Shown piece by piece: positions 33,477 through 41,915 of a stretch of DNA of 64,000 bases. The notes under the pieces were generated by a model, which saw only the letters and a list, made by a program, of their open reading frames with translations, was not told the DNA's origin and did no database searches. The position numbers were made by a program, and so were the translations under genes. Positions within the stretch are counted from its first letter, which is position 1. Each line of letters begins with the position of its first letter. The DNA is taken from positions 1 to 64,000 of the forward strand of contig JANKMX010000001.1 of the NCBI GenBank assembly GCA_024649995.1, given 5' to 3'. This DNA is from Gudongella sp. GTDB taxonomy: Bacteria > Bacillota > Clostridia > Tissierellales > Tissierellaceae.

Positions 33477-34084
33477 TGAAAAACGGAAACAGCATAATGG
33501 GGGAGATTTTCAGCTGGATATTGTCCCTTGGAGTGGCGCTTTTAGTGGCTTTGTTTATAATATCAAACATAGTCTCCATGACTATGGTCATGGAGCAGTC
33601 AATGGAGCCAACCTTCAGTCAGGGAGACAGGCTTATTGTAAACAGGGTGGGGTACTTCTTTACAGACCCTGAAAGGGGTGAAGTGGTAATATTTGACAAG
33701 AATCCAATAGAAAAGGGAATCATAAGGAATATGCTAAACGAGATAGATGACATCAGAAACAGCCTGAAGTTCAGGCTTACTGGAAGCGCGGAGAAGAATC
33801 TGCTTATCAAGAGAGTTATTGCAGTTGGTGGAAACCAGGTTGAGCTGGTTGAAGGTCAAGTTTTTGTAAACGGAGAGAAGCTGGCGGAGCCATATCTTGA
33901 TACAATGACCTACTCAAGGGGAGAGACAAGCTGGAACGTGCCTGAAGGCAAGCTGTTTGTTCTTGGGGACAACAGGGAAAACAGCCTTGACAGCCGTGTG
34001 CTTGGTTTTATTGACACCCAGCAGGTAAAGGGCAAGGTTGTCTTTAGAATATTTCCATTCAGCGAAATTGGTTCAATAGATTAA
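33476..34084 (+). CDS. lepB: Signal peptidase I
   Basis: 202 residues: one N-terminal membrane helix (about 14-36), catalytic Ser42 in MEQSMEPTF, general base Lys112 in LLIKRVIAVGGN, and the box LFVLGDNRENSLDSR. It cleaves signal peptides of exported proteins. Translationally coupled to the DUF2500 gene by a 1-nt overlap. Confidence 0.95.
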   Translation: MKNGNSIMGEIFSWILSLGVALLVALFIISNIVSMTMVMEQSMEPTFSQGDRLIVNRVGYFFTDPERGEVVIFDKNPIEKGIIRNMLNEIDDIRNSLKFRLTGSAEKNLLIKRVIAVGGNQVELVEGQVFVNGEKLAEPYLDTMTYSRGETSWNVPEGKLFVLGDNRENSLDSRVLGFIDTQQVKGKVVFRIFPFSEIGSID

Positions 34085-34104
34085 AATATCCAGGGGGTAT
34101 CGTT

Positions 34105-35085
34105 ATGAAAATGCCTGAAAGAATAAGATTGGCAAATCTGCCGACAAAAATTGAAAAGCTGGAAAGACTTAGCCAGAATCTGGGCAAGAACATCTGGATA
34201 AAACGGGATGACCAGACTGGAATGGAGGTATCTGGAAACAAGGTAAGAAAGCTTGAGTTTGCAGTTAGGGAAGCTCTTGACCAGGACTGCAACCATCTAA
34301 TCACCTGTGGGGGAATCCAATCAAACCACGCCAGGGCAACTGCAGCGGTTGCTGCAAAGCTTGGAATGGGCTGCACCCTCGTCCTAAGAGGCGAGGATGG
34401 GGAGGACCGGGAAGGAAATCTTTTCCTTGAGACCCTTATGGGTGCAGAGGTTGTCTTTATAACCCCAGAGGAGTTTGAGGAGTCTCTTGATGGGATAATG
34501 GAGGGAATAAGGGATGACCTTGCCCGGGATGGGAAAAAGGGCTACATACTTCCCGTAGGTTCATCAAATGGAATAGGCTCATTTGGATACCTTAATGCAT
34601 ACCAGGAGATAGAAGACCAGGAAAGAGACCTGGGATTCAGTTTTGATGCAATTGTTGCGACCGTGGGTTCAGGTGGAACCTTTGCAGGCCTTTATGCGGG
34701 AAACCTGCTTAGTGGAGATAAAAGGGACGTTCTTGGAATCAACATCTCCTCAACGGCAGAGTATTTCAGGGAAAGGGTTTGTGATCTTCTCCATGAGATG
34801 AAGGAATACACTGAAATACCATTTGTGATTAAGGAAGAGGACATACAGATAATTGACGGCTATCCTGGTCTTGGCTATGCGATGAGCAGGGACGAGGAGC
34901 TGGAGTTCATCAAGTGGCTTGCAAGGCTTGAGGGACTTGTCCTTGATCCTGTCTACACCGGGAAGGCCATGTATGGTCTGGTTCAGGAGATAAGAATGGG
35001 AAATCTGGACAAGTATGATAACATACTGTTCATTCACACAGGGGGCATCTTTGGTTGGACACGGGAGGGGAGAGGCAGAGTATGA
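34105..35085 (+). CDS. dcyD: D-cysteine desulfhydrase / ACC deaminase family PLP enzyme
   Basis: 326 residues of the tryptophan-synthase-beta fold. PLP lysine K46 in SGNKVRKLEF, GGIQSNHARATAAVAAKLG, and VATVGSGGTFAGLYAG for phosphate binding. Members degrade D-cysteine to pyruvate, sulfide and ammonia, or deaminate 1-aminocyclopropane carboxylate; D-cysteine desulfhydrase is the more likely in an anaerobe, but not proven. It ends with ATGA overlap onto the AI-2E gene. Confidence 0.9.
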   Translation: MKMPERIRLANLPTKIEKLERLSQNLGKNIWIKRDDQTGMEVSGNKVRKLEFAVREALDQDCNHLITCGGIQSNHARATAAVAAKLGMGCTLVLRGEDGEDREGNLFLETLMGAEVVFITPEEFEESLDGIMEGIRDDLARDGKKGYILPVGSSNGIGSFGYLNAYQEIEDQERDLGFSFDAIVATVGSGGTFAGLYAGNLLSGDKRDVLGINISSTAEYFRERVCDLLHEMKEYTEIPFVIKEEDIQIIDGYPGLGYAMSRDEELEFIKWLARLEGLVLDPVYTGKAMYGLVQEIRMGNLDKYDNILFIHTGGIFGWTREGRGRV

Positions 35086-36245
35086 GGATAGAGTGGAATA
35101 TTAGATATCTTACCATAGCTGCTTATTCACTGGTGGTCATATGCCTTAGCATAGTCTTTTATCTGATTGCTTCTGATATCACCGTGTTCGGTGAAAAGGT
35201 GTCGGCTTTTATGGGCTCACTGCATCCAATAATAATCGGTGCTGTAATGGCATACCTCTTCAATTTCATCCTTGAGATAATTGAAAGGCATATCACAGGA
35301 CCAATCATGAAAAAGAGCAAGATGAAAAAGCTCGGACGGGCATTGGGAATAATAATAACCTATGCAATAATTGGAACACTGGGCTATCTTTTTGCAATAA
35401 TTGTGATGCCCCAGCTAATAGCATCAATTGCTAGGCTCGTAACCCTTGTAACAGACAATTTTGACAACATATCAATGTGGGTGACTGACCAGATTCAAAG
35501 CCTGCACATCAGGGAGGACTACCTCCAATATATCGTAGACTGGTGGAACGGAGTGCTTGACAATGCTTTGGGATTTGTGACAGGGCTGATTCCGGTAATC
35601 GGAAGTATAGTTGGCGTCGTGCTTGAGAGTATTTGGAATATTGCAATCGGTCTTGTGGTATCCGTCTACCTGCTATTTGACAAGGACAGGTTCAGGGCTC
35701 TCGGAAGAAAGGTTACCTATTCCATCTTCCATGGACCCAGGGCAAACAGGACCCTGGAGCTGGCAAGAAGGGCTGATACAATATTCGGTAGGTTTCTTAG
35801 CGGGAAAATCCTGGATTCATTTATTATTGGGATTCTGACCTATATAATCCTGTTGATTTTCCACATGCCATTTCCGATCCTTGTATCCTTTATTATAGGG
35901 GTCACAAACATCATACCTTTCTTTGGACCATTTATTGGAGCGGTGCCTGCAGTTTTCATAATAGCAATTGTTTCACCAATTCAGGCACTTTGGTTTATAG
36001 TTATAGTAATCTTGATCCAGCAGTTTGACGGGAATATCCTTGGTCCTAAGATTCTTGGGGACTCCCTTGGGATATCGGCATTCTGGATACTTTTCTCACT
36101 TCTAGTTGCAGGAAAGCTTCTGGGCTTTGTGGGACTGATAATAGGAGTACCTCTCTTTGTGTTCATCTACTCGGTTATAAAAGACAATGTGGAGAGACGT
36201 TTGGCAAAGAAGGGTCTTCCAATAGAGACCAGGGAGTACTTCTAG
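35082..36245 (+). CDS. AI-2E family transporter (TqsA/YdiK-like)
   Basis: 387 residues, about 7-8 membrane segments. The AI-2E pattern is seen in SLHPIIIGAVMAYLFNFILE and in ILVSFIIGVTNIIPFFGPFIGAVPA (core TNIIPFFGPFIGAVPA) and LGPKILGDSLGISAFWILFSLL. Family members export autoinducer-2 or act as Na+/H+ antiporters. The ATG at 35082 overlaps the preceding stop as ATGA; the longer upstream frame is a shadow. The stop overlaps the converging YgbA-like gene by 4 nt. Confidence 0.93.
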   Translation: MRIEWNIRYLTIAAYSLVVICLSIVFYLIASDITVFGEKVSAFMGSLHPIIIGAVMAYLFNFILEIIERHITGPIMKKSKMKKLGRALGIIITYAIIGTLGYLFAIIVMPQLIASIARLVTLVTDNFDNISMWVTDQIQSLHIREDYLQYIVDWWNGVLDNALGFVTGLIPVIGSIVGVVLESIWNIAIGLVVSVYLLFDKDRFRALGRKVTYSIFHGPRANRTLELARRADTIFGRFLSGKILDSFIIGILTYIILLIFHMPFPILVSFIIGVTNIIPFFGPFIGAVPAVFIIAIVSPIQALWFIVIVILIQQFDGNILGPKILGDSLGISAFWILFSLLVAGKLLGFVGLIIGVPLFVFIYSVIKDNVERRLAKKGLPIETREYF

Positions 36246-36562
36246 GACCTTTTCAGGGATGCCAGGGTGTGTCTTAGCATCATCACTGGATGGTAAAATA
36301 GCATCCTTGGGGCTGAATGCCTCATGACTAGCCGAATCTTTTCCCGGTGGTCCCCATCGTAGCAGTGGACCTGGCAGGAGGAGCAGAAGGTCTTGTCTTC
36401 ACCGAAGGGACAGGAATCCAATCTTTCCATGGAGTATTCCTTAATGTCAAGGTACTCTTCCATGGTCAGGGTGTTTTCCCCTCCTTTATGGTAGAGGTCA
36501 ATCATAAGTGATACTATTTCCTTTTCTCTTGAGATCTTCTTGTTTGTGGACTTGTTTTCCAT
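36242..36562 (-). CDS. YgbA_NO (nitrous oxide-stimulated promoter) family protein
   Basis: 106 residues with the family core CPFGEDKTFCSSCQVHCYD followed by REKIRLVMRHSAPRML and the C-terminal HPVMMLRHTL. Four cysteines and histidines suggest metal binding. In E. coli the homologue YgbA is induced by nitric oxide and needed for recovery from NO stress. Good ribosome binding site (CCAGGAGGTG). It converges on the AI-2E gene, with overlapping stops. Confidence 0.88.
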   Translation of the reverse strand: MENKSTNKKISREKEIVSLMIDLYHKGGENTLTMEEYLDIKEYSMERLDSCPFGEDKTFCSSCQVHCYDGDHREKIRLVMRHSAPRMLFYHPVMMLRHTLASLKRS

Positions 36563-36640
36563 GAGAACACCTCCTGGGTAACGGATATATGATTATTATA
36601 GCATTTTAACAGACTAAATTGAACATAGAAGGAGCAAGGA

Positions 36641-37243
36641 ATGGAATATTTCAAGTACGGAAATGAGGAAAAGGAGTATCTGGCAGCCAGGGATTCAATT
36701 ATGAAGGGCTTGATAGAAAAGTACGGTCACATTGAAAGGGAGGTAAATCCAGATCCCTTCTCTGCCCTTGTGGGAAGCATAGTCAGTCAGCAGATTTCAA
36801 CCAAGGCAGCAGAGACAGTGGAGCGTAGGCTGGTTCAACGGGCAGGGCAGCTGTCGGCGAAAAAACTGGATGGACTCAGTCTGGAGGAGATTCAGGAATG
36901 TGGATTATCCTTCAGGAAAGCAGGGTATATCAAGGGCATAGCTGAGGCTGCCATTGACGGGGCTGTGGACTTTGAGGCCCTTAAGAGCCTTCCCGATGAA
37001 GAGATAGTAAGGAGCCTAGTGGGCCTTAAGGGAGTTGGAAGATGGACAGCAGAAATGATGCTTATTTTCTCCTTTGGAAGAAAGGACGTTTTGAGCTTTG
37101 ACGATCTTGGAATAAGAAGGGGGCTTATGAGGGCCTATGGTCTGGAGGAGATCAGTAAGGATCAGCATCCACATTTCAGAGACCTTTTCAGTCCATACGG
37201 AACGGTTGCATCCCTCTATCTTTGGGAGGAAGCCTCAAACTAG
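36641..37243 (+). CDS. DNA-3-methyladenine glycosylase II family (HhH-GPD)
   Basis: 200 residues. Helix-hairpin-helix LVGLKGVGRWTAEMMLIFSF followed by catalytic Asp in LSFDDLGIRRGLMRAYG, as in AlkA-type glycosylases, plus PFSALVGSIVSQQISTKAAE near the N-terminus. It lacks the AlkA N-terminal beta domain, like short bacterial forms. Removes alkylated bases from DNA. Start behind GAAGGAGC. Confidence 0.93.
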   Translation: MEYFKYGNEEKEYLAARDSIMKGLIEKYGHIEREVNPDPFSALVGSIVSQQISTKAAETVERRLVQRAGQLSAKKLDGLSLEEIQECGLSFRKAGYIKGIAEAAIDGAVDFEALKSLPDEEIVRSLVGLKGVGRWTAEMMLIFSFGRKDVLSFDDLGIRRGLMRAYGLEEISKDQHPHFRDLFSPYGTVASLYLWEEASN

Positions 37244-37267
37244 GAATGTTTGAAAGGAGTGAAACAT

Positions 37268-37606
37268 ATGAGAAAGATAGCATTTTTTGCATTCAGAGGG
37301 GATGATATGTGTTTTATGCACCTGGTCCTTAATGCTTTGGACCTTCACAAGAAGGGATATCCCGTTAAGATTATCATGAAGGGTGAAGCGGTAACCATTA
37401 TAGAGAAGCTTGAGAAGGGTGAGAACAAACCATACCTCAAGGCAAAGGAGCTGGGATTGTTTGACTGCATCTGCAAGGCATGCTCTGCAAAGCTGGGGGT
37501 ACTTGAGTTCAACCAGACGGTGGGAATACCTTTGAAGGGAAATCTGGAGGGTCATCCGGCCATGGAGGACTACATAAGGGAAGGCTATGAAATCATTACA
37601 CTTTAA
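37268..37606 (+). CDS. DsrE-like small cytoplasmic protein
   Basis: 112 residues with a DsrE/F-like alternating fold: IAFFAFRGDDMCFMHLVLNALDL at the N-terminus (core FRGDDMCFMHLVLNAL), VKIIMKGEAVTII, and cysteine pair DCICKACSAKLGV. Relatives act in sulfur relay or are uncharacterised. The ATG at 37268 is chosen, with AAGGAG 9 nt upstream; the frame opens earlier at 37250. Followed by a strong terminator. Confidence 0.8.
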   Translation: MRKIAFFAFRGDDMCFMHLVLNALDLHKKGYPVKIIMKGEAVTIIEKLEKGENKPYLKAKELGLFDCICKACSAKLGVLEFNQTVGIPLKGNLEGHPAMEDYIREGYEIITL

Positions 37607-37620
37607 ACTTGAAAAACGCT

Positions 37621-37647
37621 AAAAAGCGCCCCTTTGGGGTGCTTTTT
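37621..37647 (+). terminator. Rho-independent terminator
   Basis: Stem AAAAAGCGCCCC / GGGGTGCTTTTT, loop TTT. Near-symmetric, so it could act on both strands. Confidence 0.92.
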
Positions 37648-37663
37648 CACATTCAAATATATT

Positions 37664-37692
37664 TTGATTAAAGAAAAGATTCATGTTATAAT
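37664..37692 (+). promoter_or_regulatory. Sigma-A-type promoter of the EF-G-like gene
   Basis: -35 TTGATT (37664-37669), 17-nt spacer, -10 TATAAT (37687-37692). About 90 nt before the start codon. Confidence 0.8.
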
Positions 37693-37782
37693 GAATAGGT
37701 GTAGAATTAAGACTTGTTTGAAAATTGCAGTAATTGAAAAGGTTATAATATCTTTTAAAATTCTAGTTAGGGGGAATGTATC

Positions 37783-39852
37783 TTGAAAGCGTATTCAACG
37801 GAAAAGATCAGAAACGTAGCCCTTCTCGGGCACAGCAGTAACGGAAAGACCACTTTAACAGAAGCAATGCTATTTGCAACAGGTGTAACTACAAGACAGG
37901 GAAAGGTAACAGATGGAAATACAATGTCAGACTTTGACAAGCAGGAGATTGCCAGACACGTCTCAATCGGAACATCAGTTATCCCGGTGGAATGGAACAA
38001 TACAAAATTCAATATACTGGACACACCAGGATATTTCGACTTTATCGGTGAAATGTATGGGGCCAAGAGGGCAAGTGAAGGCTCAGTGCTTCTAGTGGAC
38101 GCTTCTTCGGGAATTGAGGTTGGAACTGAGAAGGCATGGAAAAACCTTGAGAAGTATGACACACCAAGAATCATATTCGTAAATAAAATGGACAAGGAAA
38201 ATATCAACTTTGATAAGTTGCTTGAAGATCTGATAGGCCAGTTTGGGGACAAGATAGTTCCTTTCGCATACCCAAATGCAACAGGTGAGGGTTTCAACGG
38301 CTTTGCAAATCTTATAGATGAAGTTGCTTATGAATACGATGGAAAGAACAGAAAGGAAGTTCCCTTAAACGATGCCCAAAAGGCAAAGATTGATGAATAC
38401 AGGGAGCTGTTCCTGGAAAGGATTGCCCTTTCCGAAGAGGCTCTAATGGAGAAGTATTTTGAGGGGGAGGAGTTCACCCAGGAAGAGATAACAAGGGGAA
38501 TAAGGGGAAGCGTTTCAAACGGAACCCTGGTACCACTTGTTGTAGGCTGTGCTGAAAAGGCGATTGGAGCAGATTTCCTTCTTGACCTTATTCAAAGATA
38601 CATTCCGTCTCCAGCTGATGTTGGAAGCGTAGAGGGAACCAAGGACGGAGAGGAGATCATCAGAAAGGTGGATGTAAACGAGCCATTCTCAGCTGTTGTC
38701 TTCAAGACCGTAGTTGACCCCTTCGTAGGAAAGCTGACCCTGTTCAAGGTTGTTTCAGGTAAGCTGACAAGAGATACCGAGGTTTACAACTCAACCAAGG
38801 AAAAGGCGGAGAAGCTGGGCGGCCTGTTTATCCTTAGGGGTAAGAACCAGGTTGATGTATCGGAGATCATGGCAGGGGATATTGGGGCGACTTCAAAGCT
38901 TGCCTACACCCAGACCGGTGACACCCTTTGCGACAAGAACAACCAGACACTTTATGAGACAATAAAGTATCCTCAGCCAACACTGTTCATGGCTGTTGAG
39001 CCAAAGAACAAGGGCGACGAGGAAAAGATAGGTACATCCCTAAACAAGATGATAGATGAGGATCCAACCTTTGTAATAGAGAGAAACACAGAGACCAAGC
39101 AGCTGCTAATCGGTGGACAGGGCAACATGCAGCTTACTGTTATTGTTGACAAGCTGAAGACAAACTTTGGGGTTGAAGTAGTTCTCAAGAGTCCAAAGAT
39201 TGCCTTTAGGGAGACCATAAAAGGCACAGCAACCGTACAGGGCAAGCACAAGAAACAGTCAGGTGGAGCAGGCCAGTATGGTGATGTCCATATGAGATTT
39301 GAGCCATGCGAGGAGGAGTTTGTCTTCCAGGAGGAGATATTCGGTGGATCCGTTCCAAGAAATTTCTGGCCGGCTGTTGAAAAGGGAGTCAGGGAATCCC
39401 TTGAGCACGGAGTTCTGGCAGGCTATCCTGTAGTAAACATCAAGGCTACACTATTTGATGGTTCATACCATGACGTTGACTCAAACGAGATGGCATTCAA
39501 GATTGCAGCCTCCGTTGCCTTCAAGAAGGGTATGGAGGAGGCAAAGCCAATTCTTCTTGAGCCCATCGTAAAGGTTGAGGTGAAGATTCCTGAGGACTAC
39601 ATGGGCGATGTAATGGGAGACATGAACAAAAGAAGAGGCAGGATTTTGGGTATGGAGCAGCAGGCTGACGGAAGCCAGAAGATCATAGCAGAAGCTCCCC
39701 ATACTGAGATGTTTGAGTACGCAATTGACCTTAGGGCTATGACCCAGGCAAGAGGAAGCTTCACAATGGAATTTGTAAGATATGAAGAAGTTCCTCAAAT
39801 GATAGCGGAAAAAATCATTGCAGAGGCAAAGGCAGAAAAAGAGAATAATTAG
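37783..39852 (+). CDS. EF-G-like translational GTPase (EF-G2 type)
   Basis: 689 residues with the full EF-G layout: G1 GHSSNGKTTLTEAML, G3 ILDTPGYFDFIGE, G4 VNKMDKE, then domains II-V (HKKQSGGAGQYGDVHMRFEP in domain IV, core KKQSGGAGQYGDV). The GTPase histidine of canonical EF-G/EF-Tu (DTPGH) is tyrosine here and the G1 loop is NGK instead of AGK, as in the EF-G2-like paralogue group. Housekeeping fusA normally lies after rpsG and is not in this window. TTG start behind AGGGGGAATG. Likely a specialised translation factor; role unclear. Confidence 0.92.
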   Translation: MKAYSTEKIRNVALLGHSSNGKTTLTEAMLFATGVTTRQGKVTDGNTMSDFDKQEIARHVSIGTSVIPVEWNNTKFNILDTPGYFDFIGEMYGAKRASEGSVLLVDASSGIEVGTEKAWKNLEKYDTPRIIFVNKMDKENINFDKLLEDLIGQFGDKIVPFAYPNATGEGFNGFANLIDEVAYEYDGKNRKEVPLNDAQKAKIDEYRELFLERIALSEEALMEKYFEGEEFTQEEITRGIRGSVSNGTLVPLVVGCAEKAIGADFLLDLIQRYIPSPADVGSVEGTKDGEEIIRKVDVNEPFSAVVFKTVVDPFVGKLTLFKVVSGKLTRDTEVYNSTKEKAEKLGGLFILRGKNQVDVSEIMAGDIGATSKLAYTQTGDTLCDKNNQTLYETIKYPQPTLFMAVEPKNKGDEEKIGTSLNKMIDEDPTFVIERNTETKQLLIGGQGNMQLTVIVDKLKTNFGVEVVLKSPKIAFRETIKGTATVQGKHKKQSGGAGQYGDVHMRFEPCEEEFVFQEEIFGGSVPRNFWPAVEKGVRESLEHGVLAGYPVVNIKATLFDGSYHDVDSNEMAFKIAASVAFKKGMEEAKPILLEPIVKVEVKIPEDYMGDVMGDMNKRRGRILGMEQQADGSQKIIAEAPHTEMFEYAIDLRAMTQARGSFTMEFVRYEEVPQMIAEKIIAEAKAEKENN

Positions 39853-39860
39853 TCAATTGT

Positions 39861-39893
39861 TCAGCCCGGTTTTAAACCGGGCTGAAATTTTAT
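39861..39893 (+). terminator. Rho-independent terminator after the EF-G-like gene
   Basis: Stem TCAGCCCGGTTT / AAACCGGGCTGA, then AATTTTAT. Confidence 0.85.
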
Positions 39894-39914
39894 GTAACTA
39901 TTGCAAAATAATGG

Positions 39915-39942
39915 TTTACATGGAATTATATTGTGGTATAAT
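39915..39942 (+). promoter_or_regulatory. Sigma-A-type promoter of the riboswitch-controlled gene
   Basis: -35 TTTACA, 16-nt spacer, -10 TATAAT; predicted start near 39949 gives a leader of about 155 nt that contains the c-di-GMP riboswitch. Confidence 0.75.
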
Positions 39943-40015
39943 GACTATATAAATCAATATGTACAAGAATGTTTGGTATGACAAATGCAAGAAGGTGATT
40001 CCTTTTTGTGTACTG

Positions 40016-40089
40016 TCAAACGACAAAGGCAAACCTATCGAAAGGTAGGGACGCAAAGCTATAGGGCCTGAAAAGGCAGCCAGCTACCG
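40016..40089 (+). promoter_or_regulatory. Cyclic di-GMP-I (GEMM-I) riboswitch
   Basis: The aptamer core is recognisable: AAAGGCAAACC, a first hairpin CCTATC-GAAA-GGTAGG with a GNRA loop, the conserved GGGACGCAAAG junction, then the second hairpin around GGGCCTGAAAAGGC and closing GCCAGCTACCG. The ribosome binding site AAAGGAGAG of the transglutaminase-like gene follows at once. No separate terminator hairpin lies between aptamer and gene, so translational control is more likely than attenuation; this point is inferred. Confidence 0.88.
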
Positions 40090-40105
40090 AAAGGAGAGTT
40101 TACAC

Positions 40106-40888
40106 GTGAAAAGGAGAATATTGAGCCTTTTAATGGCATTTGTTTTTTTATTTGGAATAGTTGGGACATCAAACGCTGCTGAAAGCTTCGGCGTTACAAC
40201 CATAGATAACAATCAGCTTATGATTAACAGCGTGGCATATGGAAACAATATGAGAGTCATGGTGGAAAAGGGTACCGAGAAGTACTTCTACAGCATGAAC
40301 AATACCCAGGAATTCATTCCTCTTCAGCTAGGAGATGGAGTCTACACCGTGAAGCTTCTTAAGAACATCGAGGGGAACAAGTACCAGGTTCTGGGAAAAT
40401 CAGAAGCCAATATATCCCAGTGGAATGAGAATGTATACCTGACATCAAGCCAACCTGTATACTGGAGCGAGCAGACAGCCATGGAAGGCTTGGCAGCAAG
40501 CCTGTTTGCTGAGACGGATTCTGATTACCAGAAGATGCTGAAGGCATACAAGTACATGGTTAACAACATTAAATATGACTATGAGAAGATAAACTACCTA
40601 AGCGATTCCTACATACCGTCAATCGATGAGACCATAACAAGTGGTCAGGGAATCTGCTACGATTATTCGGCACTTTTCGCAGGTCTGTTAAGATCCCAGG
40701 GGATCCCGACCAAACTGGTAAAGGGATACGCTGCTGGAGTTGACGTTTACCACGCATGGAATGAGGTATATGTAAACGGAAGCTGGATAATAATCGACAC
40801 AACATTTGATGCAGCTTACTACCAGAATGACATGACTGTCAAGATGGCAAAGAGCCAATTGGAATACCAAAAAGTTCGAGAATATTAA
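40106..40888 (+). CDS. Secreted transglutaminase-like cysteine protease-fold protein
   Basis: 260 residues. A signal peptide ends near residue 25 (SNAAES). An N-terminal beta domain is followed by a transglutaminase-like domain with Cys184 (GQGICYDYSALFAGLLRSQG), His216 (VYHAWNEVYVNG) and Asp231 (IIIDTTFD), the complete catalytic triad. Such exported domains cleave or modify cell-surface proteins or peptidoglycan peptides. GTG start behind AAAGGAG. Control by a c-di-GMP riboswitch links it to the motile/sessile switch. Confidence 0.92.
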   Translation: MKRRILSLLMAFVFLFGIVGTSNAAESFGVTTIDNNQLMINSVAYGNNMRVMVEKGTEKYFYSMNNTQEFIPLQLGDGVYTVKLLKNIEGNKYQVLGKSEANISQWNENVYLTSSQPVYWSEQTAMEGLAASLFAETDSDYQKMLKAYKYMVNNIKYDYEKINYLSDSYIPSIDETITSGQGICYDYSALFAGLLRSQGIPTKLVKGYAAGVDVYHAWNEVYVNGSWIIIDTTFDAAYYQNDMTVKMAKSQLEYQKVREY

Positions 40889-40917
40889 ATTAAGCCTGTT
40901 AGGGCTTAATTTTTTTG
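40888..40917 (+). terminator. Rho-independent terminator
   Basis: Stem AAATTAAGCC / GGGCTTAATTT with a short loop, then T7. Confidence 0.88.
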
Positions 40918-40923
40918 GGTAAA

Positions 40924-40940
40924 AGACAAAGAAAGTCAAA
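40924..40940 (+). promoter_or_regulatory. CtsR box (heat-shock operator)
   Basis: Tandem heptads AGACAAA-GAA-AGTCAAA fit the CtsR direct repeat RGTCAAA-N3-RGTCAAA with one mismatch. It sits 20 nt before ctsR, as expected for autoregulation of the ctsR-mcsA-mcsB-clpC operon. Confidence 0.8.
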
Positions 40941-40960
40941 GTCAGAAGGAAGGGATTAGC

Positions 40961-41416
40961 ATGGCTGGATTGAGCAACCTCATCGAACAGTTTATAAAGG
41001 AACTGATCGATGAGATGGACGGTGTGGTTGAAATACAGAGAAATGAGCTGGCAAGCCAATTTGAATGCGCACCCTCTCAGATAAACTATGTCCTGAGCAC
41101 AAGATTTACCCCATATAAAGGCTACTATATCGAGAGTAGAAGAGGTGGCGGTGGGTATATTAAAATAGTAAAAGTGAAGCTCCAGGAGGATCTGAGTCTT
41201 AACAATATAATCCAGAATATAGTTGGGGAATCACTGACAGAAAACAAGGCATATGAGATTGTTGCGGCCCTAGGGGAGGAAGAGGTAATATCCCCGAGGG
41301 AGGCTGAGATCATAAAGGCTGCCGTAAGTGACAGGGCCTTCAATTGTGACCCTGGAGAGAGAAATGTAATTAGAGCATCTGTCCTAAGGAACATACTGCT
41401 GGTTCTTGTAAAATAG
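40961..41416 (+). CDS. ctsR: CtsR class III stress gene repressor
   Basis: 151 residues: N-terminal winged helix with RNELASQFECAPSQINYVLSTRF (core FECAPSQINYVLSTRF) and the conserved glycine-rich wing SRRGGGGYIKI, which inserts in the minor groove. C-terminal dimerisation half ALGEEEVISPREAEII. Represses clp genes at normal temperature and is inactivated or degraded by McsB/ClpC. First gene of a four-gene operon with the operator directly upstream. Confidence 0.97.
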   Translation: MAGLSNLIEQFIKELIDEMDGVVEIQRNELASQFECAPSQINYVLSTRFTPYKGYYIESRRGGGGYIKIVKVKLQEDLSLNNIIQNIVGESLTENKAYEIVAALGEEEVISPREAEIIKAAVSDRAFNCDPGERNVIRASVLRNILLVLVK

Positions 41417-41434
41417 ATTGGAGTGAGACAGACT

Positions 41435-41914
41435 ATGAAATGCGAATCCTGCAATGAAAGGGAAGCCAAGATTCACTACACCAGCATAATAAACGGAGTC
41501 ATGGAAGACCATCATCTCTGTGAAATATGTGCTGCGGGCATACAGAAGGACATCCAGGAGAATTTCCCCCTGCACAAGCTCTTTGAGGGAGTTACGGTTG
41601 ATACCAAATGCCCCAGTTGTGGATTGAGCTACGAGAAGTTCAGGTCCACAGGCAAGCTTGGATGCTCAAGATGCTATGACGCATTTGGAAAGGAGCTGTC
41701 AAATGTCATCCGTGGAATCCATGGGCACACAAAGCATAGCGGAAAGATTCCAAAGAGAGGCTACTCGATGGTAAGGCACCAGGAGGATATAGACAGCCTT
41801 GACAAGGAGCTCCAGGAAGCCGTAAAACAGGAGGAGTATGAGAGGGCTGCTGTCCTACGGGATGAAATAAAGAGGATCAGAAACATAATGGATTCAGACA
41901 AAAGAGGTGAGTAG
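41435..41914 (+). CDS. mcsA: McsA, zinc-binding activator of the arginine kinase McsB
   Basis: 159 residues with four zinc motifs: CESCNE, CEICAA, CPSCGL and CSRC. A C-terminal UVR motif (ELQEAVKQEEYERAAVLRDEI) is recognisable by its EEYERAAVLRDEIKR core. Activates McsB kinase. The frame opens at 41423, but the ATG at 41435 behind GGAGTGAG gives the family start (MKCESCNE). Confidence 0.96.
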   Translation: MKCESCNEREAKIHYTSIINGVMEDHHLCEICAAGIQKDIQENFPLHKLFEGVTVDTKCPSCGLSYEKFRSTGKLGCSRCYDAFGKELSNVIRGIHGHTKHSGKIPKRGYSMVRHQEDIDSLDKELQEAVKQEEYERAAVLRDEIKRIRNIMDSDKRGE

Positions 41915-41915
41915 G

